Shown here piece by piece: positions 53,701-64,000 of a DNA stretch of 64,000 nucleotides. Position 1 is the stretch's first letter, and every line of letters starts with the position of its first letter. The position numbers and the translations under genes were made by a program. This stretch comes from Clostridia bacterium (GTDB lineage Bacteria; Bacillota; Clostridia; UMGS1883). The notes under the pieces are model-generated. The model was not told the origin of the DNA. It made no database searches and saw only the letters and a program-made list of their open reading frames with translations. The DNA is taken from positions 1 through 64,000 of the forward strand of contig JAFVPB010000021.1 of the NCBI GenBank assembly GCA_017505525.1, given 5' to 3'.

Positions 53701-53888
53701 ATATTGCATATATCATAAACACAAGCGATGTTGGCGGCGGTGCAACAAGTATGACGCTTGACGGCCACCAGATTCGTCTTCTTGCAACGGAAAACAACGT
53801 AAATATTTTCACATCGCTTGATACTGTAAAAACACTTTTGAATGTGCTTGAAGAAACCACAATCGGAATATCAACTATTGATGCTTGA
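50709..53888 (+). CDS. carB: Carbamoyl-phosphate synthase large subunit
   Basis: This 1059-residue enzyme makes carbamoyl phosphate from bicarbonate, two ATP and glutamine-derived ammonia. Two homologous ATP-grasp halves are visible, each starting with a PxxIGQ motif: [19 protein letters not shown] (about residues 12-30) and [19 protein letters not shown] (about 548-566). The C-terminal MGS-like allosteric domain covers roughly the last 130 residues. The small subunit gene carA is not adjacent and is not in the window. Confidence 0.97.
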   Translation: MAKRTDIKKVLIIGSGPIIIGQAAEFDYAGTQACLALKEEGYEVILANSNPATIMTDTTIADKVYMEPLTLEYVAKIIRYERPDAIVPGIGGQTGLNLAMQLQKKGVLEECGVELLGTSSESIERAEDRELFKELCQSIGEPVIPSEITYSLEEAREAAKKIGYPVVLRPAFTLGGTGGGFADNEEELIEIGTNAFKLSPVHQVLIEKSVKGYKEIEFEVMRDSTGKAITICGMENIDPVGVHTGDSIVVAPIMTLNDHDLKMLNDSAIKLISELKIAGGCNVQFALNPYSSEYYLIEVNPRVSRSSALASKASGYPIAKVTAKIAVGMSLDEIEIANTTAAFEPRLDYVITKFPRFPFDKFTTATNKLGTQMKATGEVMGIGTNLAESMLKAARSLEVGVSHLYVSKFDKMSAEEMLDYIKEFKSDNLFAIAELFSRGVTVEEIHKITAITPYFLETIKEIVDFEEVVKSKPFDLEILTEAKKMGFSDQYVARLWKTDENAVWNFRKDNKLYPVYKMVDTCHTNAYIPYFYSTYQGENESRDSEKKKIVVLGAGPIRIGQGVEFDYSTVHAVQTIKKSGYEAIIVNNNPETVSTDYTTADKLYFEPLTTEDVMNIIELEKPEGIVASLGGQTAINLAEPLMKRGVKIIGTDCEAIERAENRDAFEKILKELNIPQPQGKAVTNIEDGIKAAAEIGYPVLVRPSFVLGGRAMQIVGNEESLKHYLKNAVEIDADKPVLVDKYIVGKEVEVDAICDGVNVFVPGIMELVERTGIHSGDSISVYPTFSISDKVKGTILEYAKKLGIGIGIVGLYNIQFIVDKDDNVYIIEVNPRSSRTVPFLSKATGYSLADIATEVILGKSLREQGIFSIYPEEKKRWYVKVPVFSFNKLRGLDAYLSPEMKSTGEAIGYDDELTRALYKALQASGMKLQNYGTVLVTVADKDKEEALPLIRRFYNLGFNIQATEGTGKFLIENGIRSHILQKISSESDEIPRAIRQGHIAYIINTSDVGGGATSMTLDGHQIRLLATENNVNIFTSLDTVKTLLNVLEETTIGISTIDA

Positions 53889-53899
53889 GGAAAATTAAA

Positions 53900-54631
53900 A
53901 TGAAACAGGAAATTTTTAAAATACAATCTCAGGAAAAAATCGCAAATGGCGTTTATCTTATGAAGCTTGAAGGCAACACAGATGCAATCACCGCTTCAGG
54001 TCAGTTTGTAAATATCAAGCTTAACGGCTTTTTCCTGCGCCGACCAATTTCGGTGTGCGACTACGATAAAAATTCTCTCACCCTTATTTATAAAACGGTG
54101 GGCGAGGGAACAAAGGAAATGAGTAAATACGAAAACGGCACCGAGCTCGACATCCTTGTTGGGCTTGGTAACGGATACGATACCTCCCGAAGCGGAGATA
54201 AGCCGCTTTTAATAGGCGGAGGTGTTGGCGTGCCCCCTCTTTATAATCTTTGCAAAAAGCTTATAGGCGAGGGGAAAACTCCCACAGTTATTCTTGGCTT
54301 TAATAAAAAAGAGGATGTGTTCTTTGAAGAAGAATTCAAAAAGCTTGGCGCAAAGGTTTACGTTACAACGGCAAGCGGTGAATACGGAATTAAAGGCTTT
54401 GTTACCGATGCGATGAATGATCTTAGCTACACATATTTCTATTCTTGCGGTCCCGAGCCTATGCTTAAAGCCATTTACGATAAAAGCACCACAGAGGGCG
54501 AACTCAGCTTTGAAGAAAGAATGGGTTGCGGCTTTGGTGCTTGTATGGGTTGTTCGTGCAAAACAAAATACGGAAACAAACGTATCTGTAAAGACGGCCC
54601 CGTACTCAGAAAGGAGGAGGTTATATGGTAG
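53900..54631 (+). CDS. pyrK: Dihydroorotate dehydrogenase electron-transfer subunit
   Basis: This 243-residue FAD- and [2Fe-2S]-containing subunit passes electrons from PyrDB to NAD+. The FAD-binding block is FFLRRPISVCDYD, the NAD fold has LLIGGGVGVPPLYNLCKKL, and the cluster cysteines lie in MGCGFGACMGCSCKT (about 205-219). I place the start at ATG 53900, about ten bases after GAGG. The reading frame extends up to 53885, overlapping the carB stop. Confidence 0.94.
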   Translation: MKQEIFKIQSQEKIANGVYLMKLEGNTDAITASGQFVNIKLNGFFLRRPISVCDYDKNSLTLIYKTVGEGTKEMSKYENGTELDILVGLGNGYDTSRSGDKPLLIGGGVGVPPLYNLCKKLIGEGKTPTVILGFNKKEDVFFEEEFKKLGAKVYVTTASGEYGIKGFVTDAMNDLSYTYFYSCGPEPMLKAIYDKSTTEGELSFEERMGCGFGACMGCSCKTKYGNKRICKDGPVLRKEEVIW

Positions 54632-55542
54632 ATACAAAAGTGAATTTATCAGGCTTAGTGCTTGATAACCCTATAATTCCCGCAAGCGGAACTTTTGGCT
54701 ATGGCTATGAATACGCAGAACTCTACGATATAAACTGCCTTGGAAGCTTCTCGTTCAAGGGAACAACAAAAGACCCCAGATTCGGTAACCCCACACCCCG
54801 TATCGCCGAATGTACTGACGGTATGATAAACAGCGTCGGTCTTCAGAACCCGGGAATTGATAAGGTTATAGAAGAAGAACTTCCGAAAATGAAGGAATGC
54901 TTCAATAAAAAGGTTGTTGCAAACATCGGCGGATTTTCTCTTGATGAGTATGCCTATGTAAGTGAAAGGCTTGATAAGGAAGACTGCGTTGGTATTTTAG
55001 AAGTTAATATAAGCTGTCCCAATGTTCACGGTGGCGGAATAAGCTTCGGAACCGACCCGGGTCTCGCTGCAGAGGTTACGCGCCGCGTGAAAGAGGTTAC
55101 AACAAAGCCTGTTTATATAAAGCTTACTCCCAACGTTACAAACATTGTGGAAATTGCAAAGGCGTGCGAAGACGCAGGTGCCGATGGTATAAGTATGATA
55201 AACACGCTTCTTGGTATGCGAATTGATGTTAAAACAAGAAAATGCGTTATAGCAAATAAAATGGGTGGCTTTTCGGGAAGCGCAATTTTCCCCGTTGCCC
55301 TCAGAATGGTATATCAGGTTTATGATGCCGTTAAAATTCCGATTATAGGAATGGGCGGAGTATCAAACGCAAAGGATGTTATCGAAATGATGCTTGCAGG
55401 CGCAACTGCAGTGCAGATAGGTGCGGCAAACCTTGTAGACCCCTTTATATGCAAACAAATCGTGGAAGACCTTCCGCGAGTTATGGAAGAATACAATATA
55501 AATTCGCTTTTAGAAATTATAGGAGGTGCTCATAATGGGTAA
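54625..55542 (+). CDS. pyrD: Dihydroorotate dehydrogenase, class 1B catalytic subunit
   Basis: This 305-residue FMN enzyme oxidises dihydroorotate to orotate and works with PyrK as a heterotetramer. Landmarks are [35 protein letters not shown], and [18 protein letters not shown], with the class 1 catalytic Cys in NISCPN (about residue 130). [19 protein letters not shown] is the FMN phosphate loop. AAAGGAGGAGG precedes the ATG, which overlaps the pyrK stop. Confidence 0.95.
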   Translation: MVDTKVNLSGLVLDNPIIPASGTFGYGYEYAELYDINCLGSFSFKGTTKDPRFGNPTPRIAECTDGMINSVGLQNPGIDKVIEEELPKMKECFNKKVVANIGGFSLDEYAYVSERLDKEDCVGILEVNISCPNVHGGGISFGTDPGLAAEVTRRVKEVTTKPVYIKLTPNVTNIVEIAKACEDAGADGISMINTLLGMRIDVKTRKCVIANKMGGFSGSAIFPVALRMVYQVYDAVKIPIIGMGGVSNAKDVIEMMLAGATAVQIGAANLVDPFICKQIVEDLPRVMEEYNINSLLEIIGGAHNG

Positions 55543-56233
55543 GGATGTTATTATAGCTTGTGATTTTCCGAATAAGGAAAAGGTAATGGAGTTTCTTGAC
55601 AAGTTCAAGGAAGAAAAGCCGTACGTAAAAATTGGTATGGAGCTTTTTTACGGCGCAGGCCCTGAAATTGTGCGTGAAATTAAAAAGAGAGGGCACAAAA
55701 TATTCCTCGATTTGAAGCTTCACGATATTCCAAATACAGTTAAAAGCGCTATGAAGGTGCTTTCAAATCTTGATGTTGATATGTGTAATCTTCACGCAGG
55801 CGGCGGAAGCAAAATGATGCAGGCTGCTATTGAAGGGCTTACACGTGAAGACGGCACAAGACCTATGCTTATCGCAGTTACACAGCTTACAAGCACAAGT
55901 CAGGAGCTTATGGAAAATGATTTGCTTATAAAAGAGCCTATCGATAAGGTTGTTATGCATTATGCAAAAACAGCGGCAGATTCAGGGCTCGATGGCGTTG
56001 TTTGCTCGCCTCTTGAAGCAGAAAAGGTACATTCTGTTTGCGGAAACGGTTTCGTTACGGTAACACCGGGTATAAGATTTGCCGATGGTGAAGTTGGCGA
56101 CCAGGTTCGTATTACAACCCCTGAAAAGGCAAAGGAAATAGGCTCGGACTATATTGTGGTTGGTAGACCCATCACTGCCGCTGAAGACCCTGTTGCGGCA
56201 TACAGAAGATGCGTTAAAGAATTTGTAGGATAA
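55535..56233 (+). CDS. pyrF: Orotidine 5'-phosphate decarboxylase
   Basis: This 232-residue TIM-barrel enzyme makes UMP from OMP. The catalytic Asp-Lys array is in [16 protein letters not shown] (about residues 57-72). [18 protein letters not shown] and [15 protein letters not shown] bind the phosphate. The chosen start ATG 55535 follows GGAGGTG by five bases; the in-frame ATG at 55526 falls within that ribosome site region. Confidence 0.95.
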   Translation: MGKDVIIACDFPNKEKVMEFLDKFKEEKPYVKIGMELFYGAGPEIVREIKKRGHKIFLDLKLHDIPNTVKSAMKVLSNLDVDMCNLHAGGGSKMMQAAIEGLTREDGTRPMLIAVTQLTSTSQELMENDLLIKEPIDKVVMHYAKTAADSGLDGVVCSPLEAEKVHSVCGNGFVTVTPGIRFADGEVGDQVRITTPEKAKEIGSDYIVVGRPITAAEDPVAAYRRCVKEFVG

Positions 56234-56245
56234 GGAGAAATAATT

Positions 56246-56887
56246 ATGAAAGAAATTGAAAGACTTATTGCAAAAGACTTATTATCAATAAAGGCTGTAT
56301 TTTTCCGCCCCGACGAGCCTTTCACATGGGCAAGCGGAATTAAAAGCCCCGTATATTGCGACAACCGTTTAACTCTTACAAGCCCCAAGGTTCGTACAGA
56401 CGTTGAAACATCGCTCGCAGAAACAATCAAGGAAAACTATCCTGATGCAGAAGTTCTTATGGGAACATCAACTGCAGGTATAGCACACGCTGCAATCACA
56501 GCCCATATTATGGACCTTCCCATGGGATATGTTCGTTCAGGCAACAAAGACCATGGCAGAGGAAACAGAATCGAGGGTAAGCTTGAAAAAGGGCAGAAGG
56601 TTGTTGTTGTGGAAGATTTAATATCCACTGGCGGCAGTGTAATAGAGGTTGTTGAAGCTCTTCGTGAAGCAGGGGCAGAGGTGCTTGGTATTGTAAGCAT
56701 CTTTACCTATGGTATGCAAAAGGGTCTTGATCGTTTGAAGGAAGCAAACGTAAAAAATATCAGCCTTACTAATTTCGATGCAATAGCTGAAATCGCGGCT
56801 GAAGAAAACTATATAAAAACGGAGGATATCAAGCGTTTGATTGCGTTCCGTAACAATCCTTCTGATGAAAGTTGGATAACAAAATGA
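56246..56887 (+). CDS. pyrE: Orotate phosphoribosyltransferase
   Basis: This 213-residue type I phosphoribosyltransferase joins orotate and PRPP into OMP. The PRPP motif is [22 protein letters not shown] (about residues 113-134; the acidic pair is ED). [18 protein letters not shown] is the N-terminal orotate-binding block, and [14 protein letters not shown] is the flexible catalytic loop. It has a good AAGGAG site. Confidence 0.95.
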   Translation: MKEIERLIAKDLLSIKAVFFRPDEPFTWASGIKSPVYCDNRLTLTSPKVRTDVETSLAETIKENYPDAEVLMGTSTAGIAHAAITAHIMDLPMGYVRSGNKDHGRGNRIEGKLEKGQKVVVVEDLISTGGSVIEVVEALREAGAEVLGIVSIFTYGMQKGLDRLKEANVKNISLTNFDAIAEIAAEENYIKTEDIKRLIAFRNNPSDESWITK

Positions 56888-57798
56888 GAAGTTTGATTGA
56901 TATTTTGGATTTATCAGTACAGGAAATTGAAGAACTGATTTCGGTAAGTGAGGACATTATCGCAAACCCCGAAAAATACAGAGAAAAATGCCGCTATAAA
57001 AAGCTTGCAACTCTCTTTTTCGAGCCATCAACACGCACACGCCTTTCTTTCGAGGCGGCTATGATGGAGCTTGGCGGAAACGTGCTCGGTTTTTCCGATG
57101 CAAATTCAAGCTCTTCCTCTAAGGGGGAAAGCGTTTCCGATACTGTTACAGTGGTAAGCGGATATGCCGATATTATTGCGATGCGCCATCCCAAGGAGGG
57201 TGCTCCGCTTGTAGCATCGATGAAAAGCAGTGTTCCCATTATAAATGCTGGCGACGGCGGGCATAACCACCCCACACAGACACTTGCCGACTTACTCACA
57301 ATAAAAAGAGAAAAGGGAACTCTTGAAAATCTTACAATCGGCTTTTGCGGAGATTTGAAGTTCGGCAGAACTGTTCATTCCTTAATCGCCGCAATGTCGA
57401 GATACAAGGGCATAAAATTTGTGCTTATCTCACCCGAAGAATTAAAGCTTCCAAGCTATGTGAAAGAAACATATATTAAAAACAAAGGTATAGAATACGA
57501 GCAGACCACATCTCTTGACGATGCTATGGATAAGCTTGATGTTTTATATATGACGAGAGTGCAGAAGGAGCGCTTCTTTAACGAGGAAGATTATCTTCGC
57601 CTTAAGGACAGCTACATCCTCACACCTGAAAAGCTTGTGCCTGCAAAGGAAGACCTTATAATTCTTCACCCCCTTCCAAGAGTAAACGAAATTTCAACTG
57701 CTGTTGATAACGATAAGCGTGCCGCGTATTTCAGGCAGGCAAGAAATGCAAAATATATTCGTATGGCGCTTATTTTAAAGCTTCTGGAGGTGGACTAA
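56884..57798 (+). CDS. pyrB: Aspartate carbamoyltransferase catalytic subunit
   Basis: This 304-residue enzyme condenses aspartate with carbamoyl phosphate. The carbamoyl-phosphate motif is [21 protein letters not shown] (about residues 43-63), with [17 protein letters not shown] and [11 protein letters not shown] downstream. I place the start at ATG 56884, overlapping the pyrE stop (ATGA). It should form the E. coli-type holoenzyme with PyrI, encoded next. Confidence 0.95.
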   Translation: MRSLIDILDLSVQEIEELISVSEDIIANPEKYREKCRYKKLATLFFEPSTRTRLSFEAAMMELGGNVLGFSDANSSSSSKGESVSDTVTVVSGYADIIAMRHPKEGAPLVASMKSSVPIINAGDGGHNHPTQTLADLLTIKREKGTLENLTIGFCGDLKFGRTVHSLIAAMSRYKGIKFVLISPEELKLPSYVKETYIKNKGIEYEQTTSLDDAMDKLDVLYMTRVQKERFFNEEDYLRLKDSYILTPEKLVPAKEDLIILHPLPRVNEISTAVDNDKRAAYFRQARNAKYIRMALILKLLEVD

Positions 57799-58212
57799 AT
57801 GCGCGTTGATTCAATGAAAGACGGTATGGTTATCGACCATATCGCGTGTGGAAAAGCAATGGATATCTATAGTATGCTTTCGCTCGACAAGCTTGATTGT
57901 GCAATAGCACTTTTACAAAGCGTGCCAAGTAAGAAAATGGGCAAGAAAGATATTATTAAAATCGACCGTATTCTTGATATCAATTTTGATGCTCTTGGCT
58001 TTATAAGTCCCAATATTACTATTGATATTGTTCGCGGCGGCGAAGTGGTTGAGAAAAAACACATCGAGCTTCCCGAAAAGCTTACAGATATTCTTGTTTG
58101 TAAAAACCCAAGATGTATCACAAGTGTGGAGCAGGATATTCATCACGTATTCCGCCTTACCAATAAGGAAAAAGGCATATACAGATGTATATATTGCGAT
58201 ACAAAGGCATAA
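57799..58212 (+). CDS. pyrI: Aspartate carbamoyltransferase regulatory subunit
   Basis: This 137-residue PyrI binds nucleotide effectors and a structural zinc. The nucleotide domain comprises about residues 1-95. The zinc cysteines are in CKNPRCITSVEQDI (Cys-x4-Cys) and YRCIYCD (Cys-x2-Cys). Its presence means that pyrimidine flux is controlled both by attenuation at the leader and allosterically at this enzyme. It follows pyrB directly (stop TAA then ATG). Confidence 0.95.
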   Translation: MRVDSMKDGMVIDHIACGKAMDIYSMLSLDKLDCAIALLQSVPSKKMGKKDIIKIDRILDINFDALGFISPNITIDIVRGGEVVEKKHIELPEKLTDILVCKNPRCITSVEQDIHHVFRLTNKEKGIYRCIYCDTKA

Positions 58213-58228
58213 CATAAAAAATTGATTG

Positions 58229-58255
58229 CAGGGGAGGGTTTCTGTGCCCTCCCGT
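58229..58255. repeat. REP-like palindrome
   Basis: GCAGGGGAGGGTTTCTGTGC then CCTCCCG, an inverted GGGAGGG/CCCTCCC pair between pyrI and mrp. It is nearly the same as the copy at 59224-59250. Confidence 0.65.
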
Positions 58256-58298
58256 AATTTGTTTGTAAATTGAGGCTCTAAGAAAAGAGGTAATAATA

Positions 58299-59117
58299 AT
58301 GAGCGAATCATGTTCACATAACTGCGAAAGCTGCAGTGCAAACTGCGGCGAAAGAACGGCAGAAAGCCTGCTTGCTCCGCTTAATGTAAACAGCAGTGTT
58401 AAAAAGGTTATAGGCGTTGTAAGCGGAAAGGGCGGTGTTGGAAAAAGCCTTGTAACATCGCTTCTGGCAGTAAAAGCAAGCAGAGAAGGATATAAAACAG
58501 CAATTCTTGATGCTGATATAACAGGCCCTTCAATCCCAAAAGCATTTGGTGTGCACGGTCCTGCTACGGCAACAGAAGAAGCAATACTTCCCGTTGCATC
58601 GCAGACGGGAATAAAAATAATGTCCCTCAACCTTTTAACGGCAGACGAAACCGACCCTGTTATATGGCGCGGTCCCGTTATAGCAGGAACTGTTAAGCAG
58701 TTCTGGAGCGACGTTATATGGGAAAACGTAGACTATATGTTTATAGATATGCCTCCCGGAACGGGCGATGTGCCGCTTACTGTGTTCCAGTCGATTCCTG
58801 TTGACGGAATCGTTATTGTAACAACTCCGCAGGAGCTTGTTGGAATGATTGTTGAAAAGGCAGTAAAAATGGCAGGAATGATGAATATTCCCGTTTTAGC
58901 TCTTGTTGAAAATATGAGCTATATCACCTGCCCCGATTGCGGCAAAAAGCTTTCTGTTTTCGGTGAAAGCAGATTAGAGGAAGCGCAAAAAGCATACGGC
59001 ATCCCCGTTTCAGCACAGATTCCTATTGATTCACGCCTTGCAAAAGCGTGCGACAAGGGAATGATAGAACTGTTTGATGGTAACTGGCTTGATACAGTTT
59101 TTGATAAAATCAAATAA
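58299..59117 (+). CDS. mrp: Mrp/NBP35-family iron-sulfur cluster carrier ATPase
   Basis: This 272-residue P-loop ATPase of the Mrp/ApbC/NBP35 family delivers Fe-S clusters to target proteins. The deviant Walker A is VVSGKGGVGKSLVTSLLA (about residues 42-59). The cluster-bridging CxxC is in YITCPDCGKKL (about 208-218). A Cys-rich N terminus (CSHNCESCSANCGE) resembles the eukaryotic NBP35 N-terminal ferredoxin-like motif. It lacks the DUF59 domain of E. coli Mrp. It is well separated from pyrI and probably has its own promoter. Confidence 0.92.
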   Translation: MSESCSHNCESCSANCGERTAESLLAPLNVNSSVKKVIGVVSGKGGVGKSLVTSLLAVKASREGYKTAILDADITGPSIPKAFGVHGPATATEEAILPVASQTGIKIMSLNLLTADETDPVIWRGPVIAGTVKQFWSDVIWENVDYMFIDMPPGTGDVPLTVFQSIPVDGIVIVTTPQELVGMIVEKAVKMAGMMNIPVLALVENMSYITCPDCGKKLSVFGESRLEEAQKAYGIPVSAQIPIDSRLAKACDKGMIELFDGNWLDTVFDKIK

Positions 59118-59120
59118 CAA

Positions 59121-59157
59121 AACTCCGAAACACATCGGTGTTTCGGAGTTCTTTTTT
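59121..59157 (+). terminator. Terminator of mrp
   Basis: The stem AACTCCGAAACAC/GGTGTTTCGGAGTT with a three-base loop is followed by CTTTTTT. Confidence 0.9.
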
Positions 59158-59175
59158 AAATAAAAGATGAAAAAC

Positions 59176-59250
59176 GGCGTACCGACTCGGCACGCCCTAC
59201 GATAAATTGTAAATTACCATACTGTAGGGGAGGGTCTCCGTGCCCTCCCG
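59176..59250. repeat. Two tandem REP-like palindromes
   Basis: The first, GGCGTACCGACTCGGCACGC plus CCTAC (59176-59201), and the second, GTAGGGGAGGGTCTCCGTGC plus CCTCCCG (59224-59250), are arranged so that their GTAGGG ends face each other, as in a BIME. They lie between the converging mrp and cation-efflux genes. Confidence 0.65.
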
Positions 59251-59274
59251 TTTTAATTTAAAAACACTGTAAAT

Positions 59275-60174
59275 TTAATGATGATGGTGATGATGCGAAT
59301 GGCTGTGTGAATGATTATGCGGGTGGGTGTGGCAATCGATATCGGTGCAGGTTTCGTTTTCACTTTCAAATTCCACAGTTGAATGGGAAATGCCGTGCTC
59401 TTTAAGTTCCTCTTTAACCTTTTCTTTAATAGCGCAGTAATCGCCGTTTGTTACAACGTGGAGCGTTGCACCGTTTTTGTAACCGTCCATACTCCACACG
59501 TGTATGTGGTGAACATCGATTACCTCATCAATTGAAAGAAGATGATTTTTAATTTCTTCAACAGAAATTCCCGAGGGCGTTTTTTCAAGAAAAATATCTA
59601 AAACTGCTTTTAAATTTTTCAGTGCGTTATACCCTATAAAAGCGGCAAGCGCCATAGAAAGCACTGCATCAAGGAAAGCAAAATCAGTAAATTTCATAAC
59701 AATTGCACCGATAAGCACTATAGCCCAGCCTAAAACATCCTCAAGCATATGAAGATTTATCGCCTTCTGGTTAAGCGATTCTCCGCCCGAAGTGAAATAA
59801 GCGGCGGCAAAATTGATGGCAAAGCCGATTATTGCAATAACAATCATACCGTTGTAATTAATTTCTATGGGGTTTATAAGGCGCACTATGGCATTGTATA
59901 TAACAATTATCGAGCCGCCAAGCAAAACGGCAGATTGAAAAACGCTTCCCAGAACGCTGTAGCGCGAGTAGCCGAAGGTGTGCTTTTCATCGGGCTTTTT
60001 TGTGCTTATTTTTTCAAACACATATGATGCCCCAATGGAAAGACAGTCGCCAAAATCGTGAATCGCATCTGAAATAATCGAAATACTTCCCGTAATTGCT
60101 CCGCCAATAAACTCTATGATTGAAAAGAATAAATTAAGTAAAAATGCAAGTAGAATTTTTTTATCTGATTTCAT
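59275..60174 (-). CDS. Cation diffusion facilitator (zinc/cation efflux) transporter
   Basis: This 299-residue CDF-family antiporter exports divalent metals such as Zn2+. It has six membrane segments. The metal sites show as SIISDAIHDFGDCLSIG (His-x3-Asp, helix II) and HMLEDVLGWAIVL (helix V). A cytosolic domain and a His-rich tail, HTHPHNHSHSHSHHHHHH, end the protein. The His tail and the HxxxD motif favour zinc. It has its own promoter. Confidence 0.93.
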   Translation of the reverse strand: MKSDKKILLAFLLNLFFSIIEFIGGAITGSISIISDAIHDFGDCLSIGASYVFEKISTKKPDEKHTFGYSRYSVLGSVFQSAVLLGGSIIVIYNAIVRLINPIEINYNGMIVIAIIGFAINFAAAYFTSGGESLNQKAINLHMLEDVLGWAIVLIGAIVMKFTDFAFLDAVLSMALAAFIGYNALKNLKAVLDIFLEKTPSGISVEEIKNHLLSIDEVIDVHHIHVWSMDGYKNGATLHVVTNGDYCAIKEKVKEELKEHGISHSTVEFESENETCTDIDCHTHPHNHSHSHSHHHHHH

Positions 60175-60206
60175 AAAAACTCCTTTAAAACAATAATAAC
60201 AGCACG

Positions 60207-60236
60207 ATTATACTATATGTGTAATTGTGGTTTCAA
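60207..60236 (-). promoter_or_regulatory. Promoter of the cation efflux gene
   Basis: On the minus strand TTGAAA (60231-60236) and TATAAT (60207-60212) are separated by 18 bases. Confidence 0.7.
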
Positions 60237-60291
60237 TATACATCAATTTCCGGTTAATTTCAAGCAAAATTAGTTTTTTTTAAAATTTTTA

Positions 60292-60320
60292 TTGTTTTTG
60301 TGTCGGTTTTATGATACAAT
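60292..60320 (+). promoter_or_regulatory. Promoter of putP
   Basis: TTGTTT (60292-60297) and TACAAT (60315-60320) have a 17-base spacer, with the start codon about 35 bases downstream. Confidence 0.65.
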
Positions 60321-60355
60321 ATCTCTAACTATTTTTCAGAAAGAGGGATAAATGT

Positions 60356-61882
60356 ATGTCAAGTGCAAATATTCAGCACCTTCTCGCAATGGTAATATAT
60401 ATGCTTGCCGTTGTGGGTATTGGTATTTACTTTGCAAAAAAAGCAAATAAAAATGCAGAATCTTATTTCTTGGGTGGCAGAACTCTCGGCCCCTGGGTTG
60501 CAGCTTTCAGTGCCGAGGCTTCCGATATGTCGGGCTGGCTTCTTATGGGGCTTCCAGGTCTTGCTTACTGGTCAGGTCTTGCAAGTGCAGGATGGACGGC
60601 AATCGGTCTTTTTGTTGGTACATATTTCAACTGGCTTATCGTTTCAAAAAGGTTGCATAAATACAGCGTTAAGCTCGATGCTATCACAATCCCGGGATTT
60701 TTCTCGAAGAGATTCCACGAAAAGAATAAAATTATTCTTATTATTGCATCACTCTTTATCATCATTTTCTTCACTGTATATGCAGGTCAGTGCTTAGCAT
60801 CGTGCGGAAAGCTCTTTGTTAATTTGTTCGACCTTGGATATCACGAAATGATGATTGCAGCGGCAATTTTCGTGCTTCTCTACACATTCCTTGGTGGATT
60901 TTTAGCAGAAAGTGCATCTGATTTTATGCAGGCAGTTGTTATGATTATAGCTTTGGTTGTAATCTTTGTTCTTGCAGTTTTCAATGCAGGTGGCTGGGCA
61001 GAGGTTATTTCAAATGCTAAGAGCTATGATGGATTCTTCTCGCTTATAAAAACGGCAACTCCGTCAACCACAGAGGCAAATGCATTCGGCGCAGCAGAAC
61101 CATATACTTTCCTTTCAATATGCTCGTGCCTTGCTTGGGGACTTGGATACTTCGGTATGCCTCAGGTTCTTTTACGCTTTATGGGTATCCGCGATGGCAA
61201 AGAGCTTACTCGTTCTCGCCGTGTGGCTTGTATCTGGCTTTTCATTTCAATGACGGCAGCGGTGCTTATTGGTATTGTAGGAAGAAGCGTAGCAGGAATC
61301 AGCTATCTTTCAAACGCAGAGGCAGAAAATATCTTTATAGATACTGCAACGGCATTCCTTCCGCCAATTTTTGCAGGATTTGCCTGTGCAGGTATTCTTG
61401 CAGCATCAATCAGCTCATCCGATTCATACCTTCTTATTTCAACATCGGCTCTTGCAGAAAATATTTATCACGGCATTATAAAGAAAAATGCAAGCGACAA
61501 AGAAATTATGTGGGTATCACGTATCTCTATGGCTATAATAACTATAATTGCTATGATTATAGCGTGGGATTCAAACAGCACTATCTTTGGAATCACATCA
61601 TTTGCGTGGGCAGGCTTTGGCGCAACGTTTGGTCCGTTAATGCTCTTCTCACTCTTCTGGAAGAAAACATCGTATGCAGGTGCAATCGCAGGTATGCTTT
61701 CGGGTGGAATTATGGTGTTCGTATGGAAACTTGCAATAGCTAAATTAGGCGGCATCTTCGCAATTTATGAACTGCTTCCCGCATTTATCATATCGTCAAT
61801 CGTAATCTATGTGGTTTCACTTTTAAGCAAGAAACCATCAAGCGAAATTACAGATGAATTTGAAATTGTAATCAATAACTAA
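60356..61882 (+). CDS. putP: Sodium/proline symporter
   Basis: This 508-residue member of the sodium/solute symporter (SSS) family most resembles PutP. It has about 13 membrane helices. Diagnostic segments are SYFLGGRTLGPWVAAFSAEASDMSGWLLMGLPG in the first helices and AGFACAGILAASISSSDSYLLI in helix VIII, which carries the Na+-site Ser/Thr residues. It most likely imports proline with Na+, for use as an amino-acid source or osmolyte. It is monocistronic and lies next to the mobile-element boundary. Confidence 0.92.
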   Translation: MSSANIQHLLAMVIYMLAVVGIGIYFAKKANKNAESYFLGGRTLGPWVAAFSAEASDMSGWLLMGLPGLAYWSGLASAGWTAIGLFVGTYFNWLIVSKRLHKYSVKLDAITIPGFFSKRFHEKNKIILIIASLFIIIFFTVYAGQCLASCGKLFVNLFDLGYHEMMIAAAIFVLLYTFLGGFLAESASDFMQAVVMIIALVVIFVLAVFNAGGWAEVISNAKSYDGFFSLIKTATPSTTEANAFGAAEPYTFLSICSCLAWGLGYFGMPQVLLRFMGIRDGKELTRSRRVACIWLFISMTAAVLIGIVGRSVAGISYLSNAEAENIFIDTATAFLPPIFAGFACAGILAASISSSDSYLLISTSALAENIYHGIIKKNASDKEIMWVSRISMAIITIIAMIIAWDSNSTIFGITSFAWAGFGATFGPLMLFSLFWKKTSYAGAIAGMLSGGIMVFVWKLAIAKLGGIFAIYELLPAFIISSIVIYVVSLLSKKPSSEITDEFEIVINN

Positions 61883-61949
61883 AATAAAGAGAACAACAAA
61901 AAAACACCGCTAAGGGTGTCCTTAATAAAACAGTAATAATGTTTTCGTT

Positions 61950-63860
<1,911 letters not shown>

Positions 63861-63901
63861 TCCTATCCAATCCTTTCCGTTGATTTTTGATAAAACTTTT
63901 T

Positions 63902-63995
63902 AATAGCAAGCACAGCAAATGAGTACCCATTTGCGAAAAATAAAATTTTTATCCGCTTGCAACTTTGACAGAATAGCAAGCATAGCGAGTGTAGC
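63902..63995. repeat. Imperfect direct repeats in the mobile element
   Basis: Two related ~20-bp copies, AATAGCAAGCACAGCAAATG at 63902-63921 and AATAGCAAGCATAGCGAGTG at 63972-63991, lie 70 bp apart upstream of the small gene. The first is followed by CATTTGC, which can pair with GCAAATG. Their role (recombinase binding, regulation or ordinary spacer) is unknown. Confidence 0.45.
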
Positions 63996-64000
63996 CACAC

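Overview
The window reads as a chromosomal segment of an anaerobic clostridial Firmicute, probably a gut-type Oscillospirales relative. The basis is a classic miaB-ylbF-mutS-mutL-miaA-hfq run, ylmE-sepF-ylmH, a SpoVB-like flippase with mazG and hup, T-box and PyrR-type attenuators, PyrK/PyrDB-type dihydroorotate dehydrogenase, and strong AGGAGG ribosome binding sites with frequent TTG/GTG starts. The species cannot be named from the sequence alone.

Bases 1-15.1k hold one long minus-strand run of 14 genes behind a single strong promoter (15103-15131): miaB, ylbF, mutS, mutL, miaA, hfq, an HlyD-like adaptor, ylmE, sepF, ylmH, lspA, an rluA-type pseudouridine synthase, metG and tatD. The only large gap, between mutS and mutL, holds a structured insertion between 21-bp direct repeats. 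At 15.2-20.7k (minus) lie a flavodoxin, an acetyltransferase, an ADP-ribosylglycohydrolase, an rRNA uridine methyltransferase and a GH13 glucosidase. At 21.1-28.9k (plus) lie an RlmL-like methyltransferase, a TIGR03960/DUF2344 radical-SAM pair, a YesL-like membrane protein, a flippase, mazG and hup. At 29-31.7k (minus) a valine-type T-box leader precedes an unusual HTH-cupin-acyl-CoA synthetase fusion.

The right half is mostly biosynthetic, on the plus strand. It holds feoAB, mscL, a complete ten-gene histidine operon (hisZGDCBHAF, hisIE, PHP phosphatase), an arginine operon argCJBDF behind a pair of ARG boxes, and a pyrimidine operon pyrC-carB-pyrK-pyrD-pyrF-pyrE-pyrB-pyrI behind a PyrR-type attenuator. 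carA and pyrR are not in the window. An Mrp ATPase, a zinc/cation efflux protein and a PutP symporter follow. The right edge enters a mobile element through a large serine recombinase.

The most unusual content is between genes. Three ~275-bp elements (20730-21006, 22249-22529, 22527-22800) share an internal GACGACAA-containing core and the same hairpin architecture. Each is closed by a different long inverted repeat, and inner stems change in a compensatory way between copies. This points to an undescribed structured RNA or fold-back mobile element family. Other repeat systems are a DUF559 endonuclease gene between 50-bp inverted hairpin repeats, a truncated REP-associated tyrosine transposase next to REP-like palindromes, and several dispersed palindromes carrying a GTAGGG-type end.
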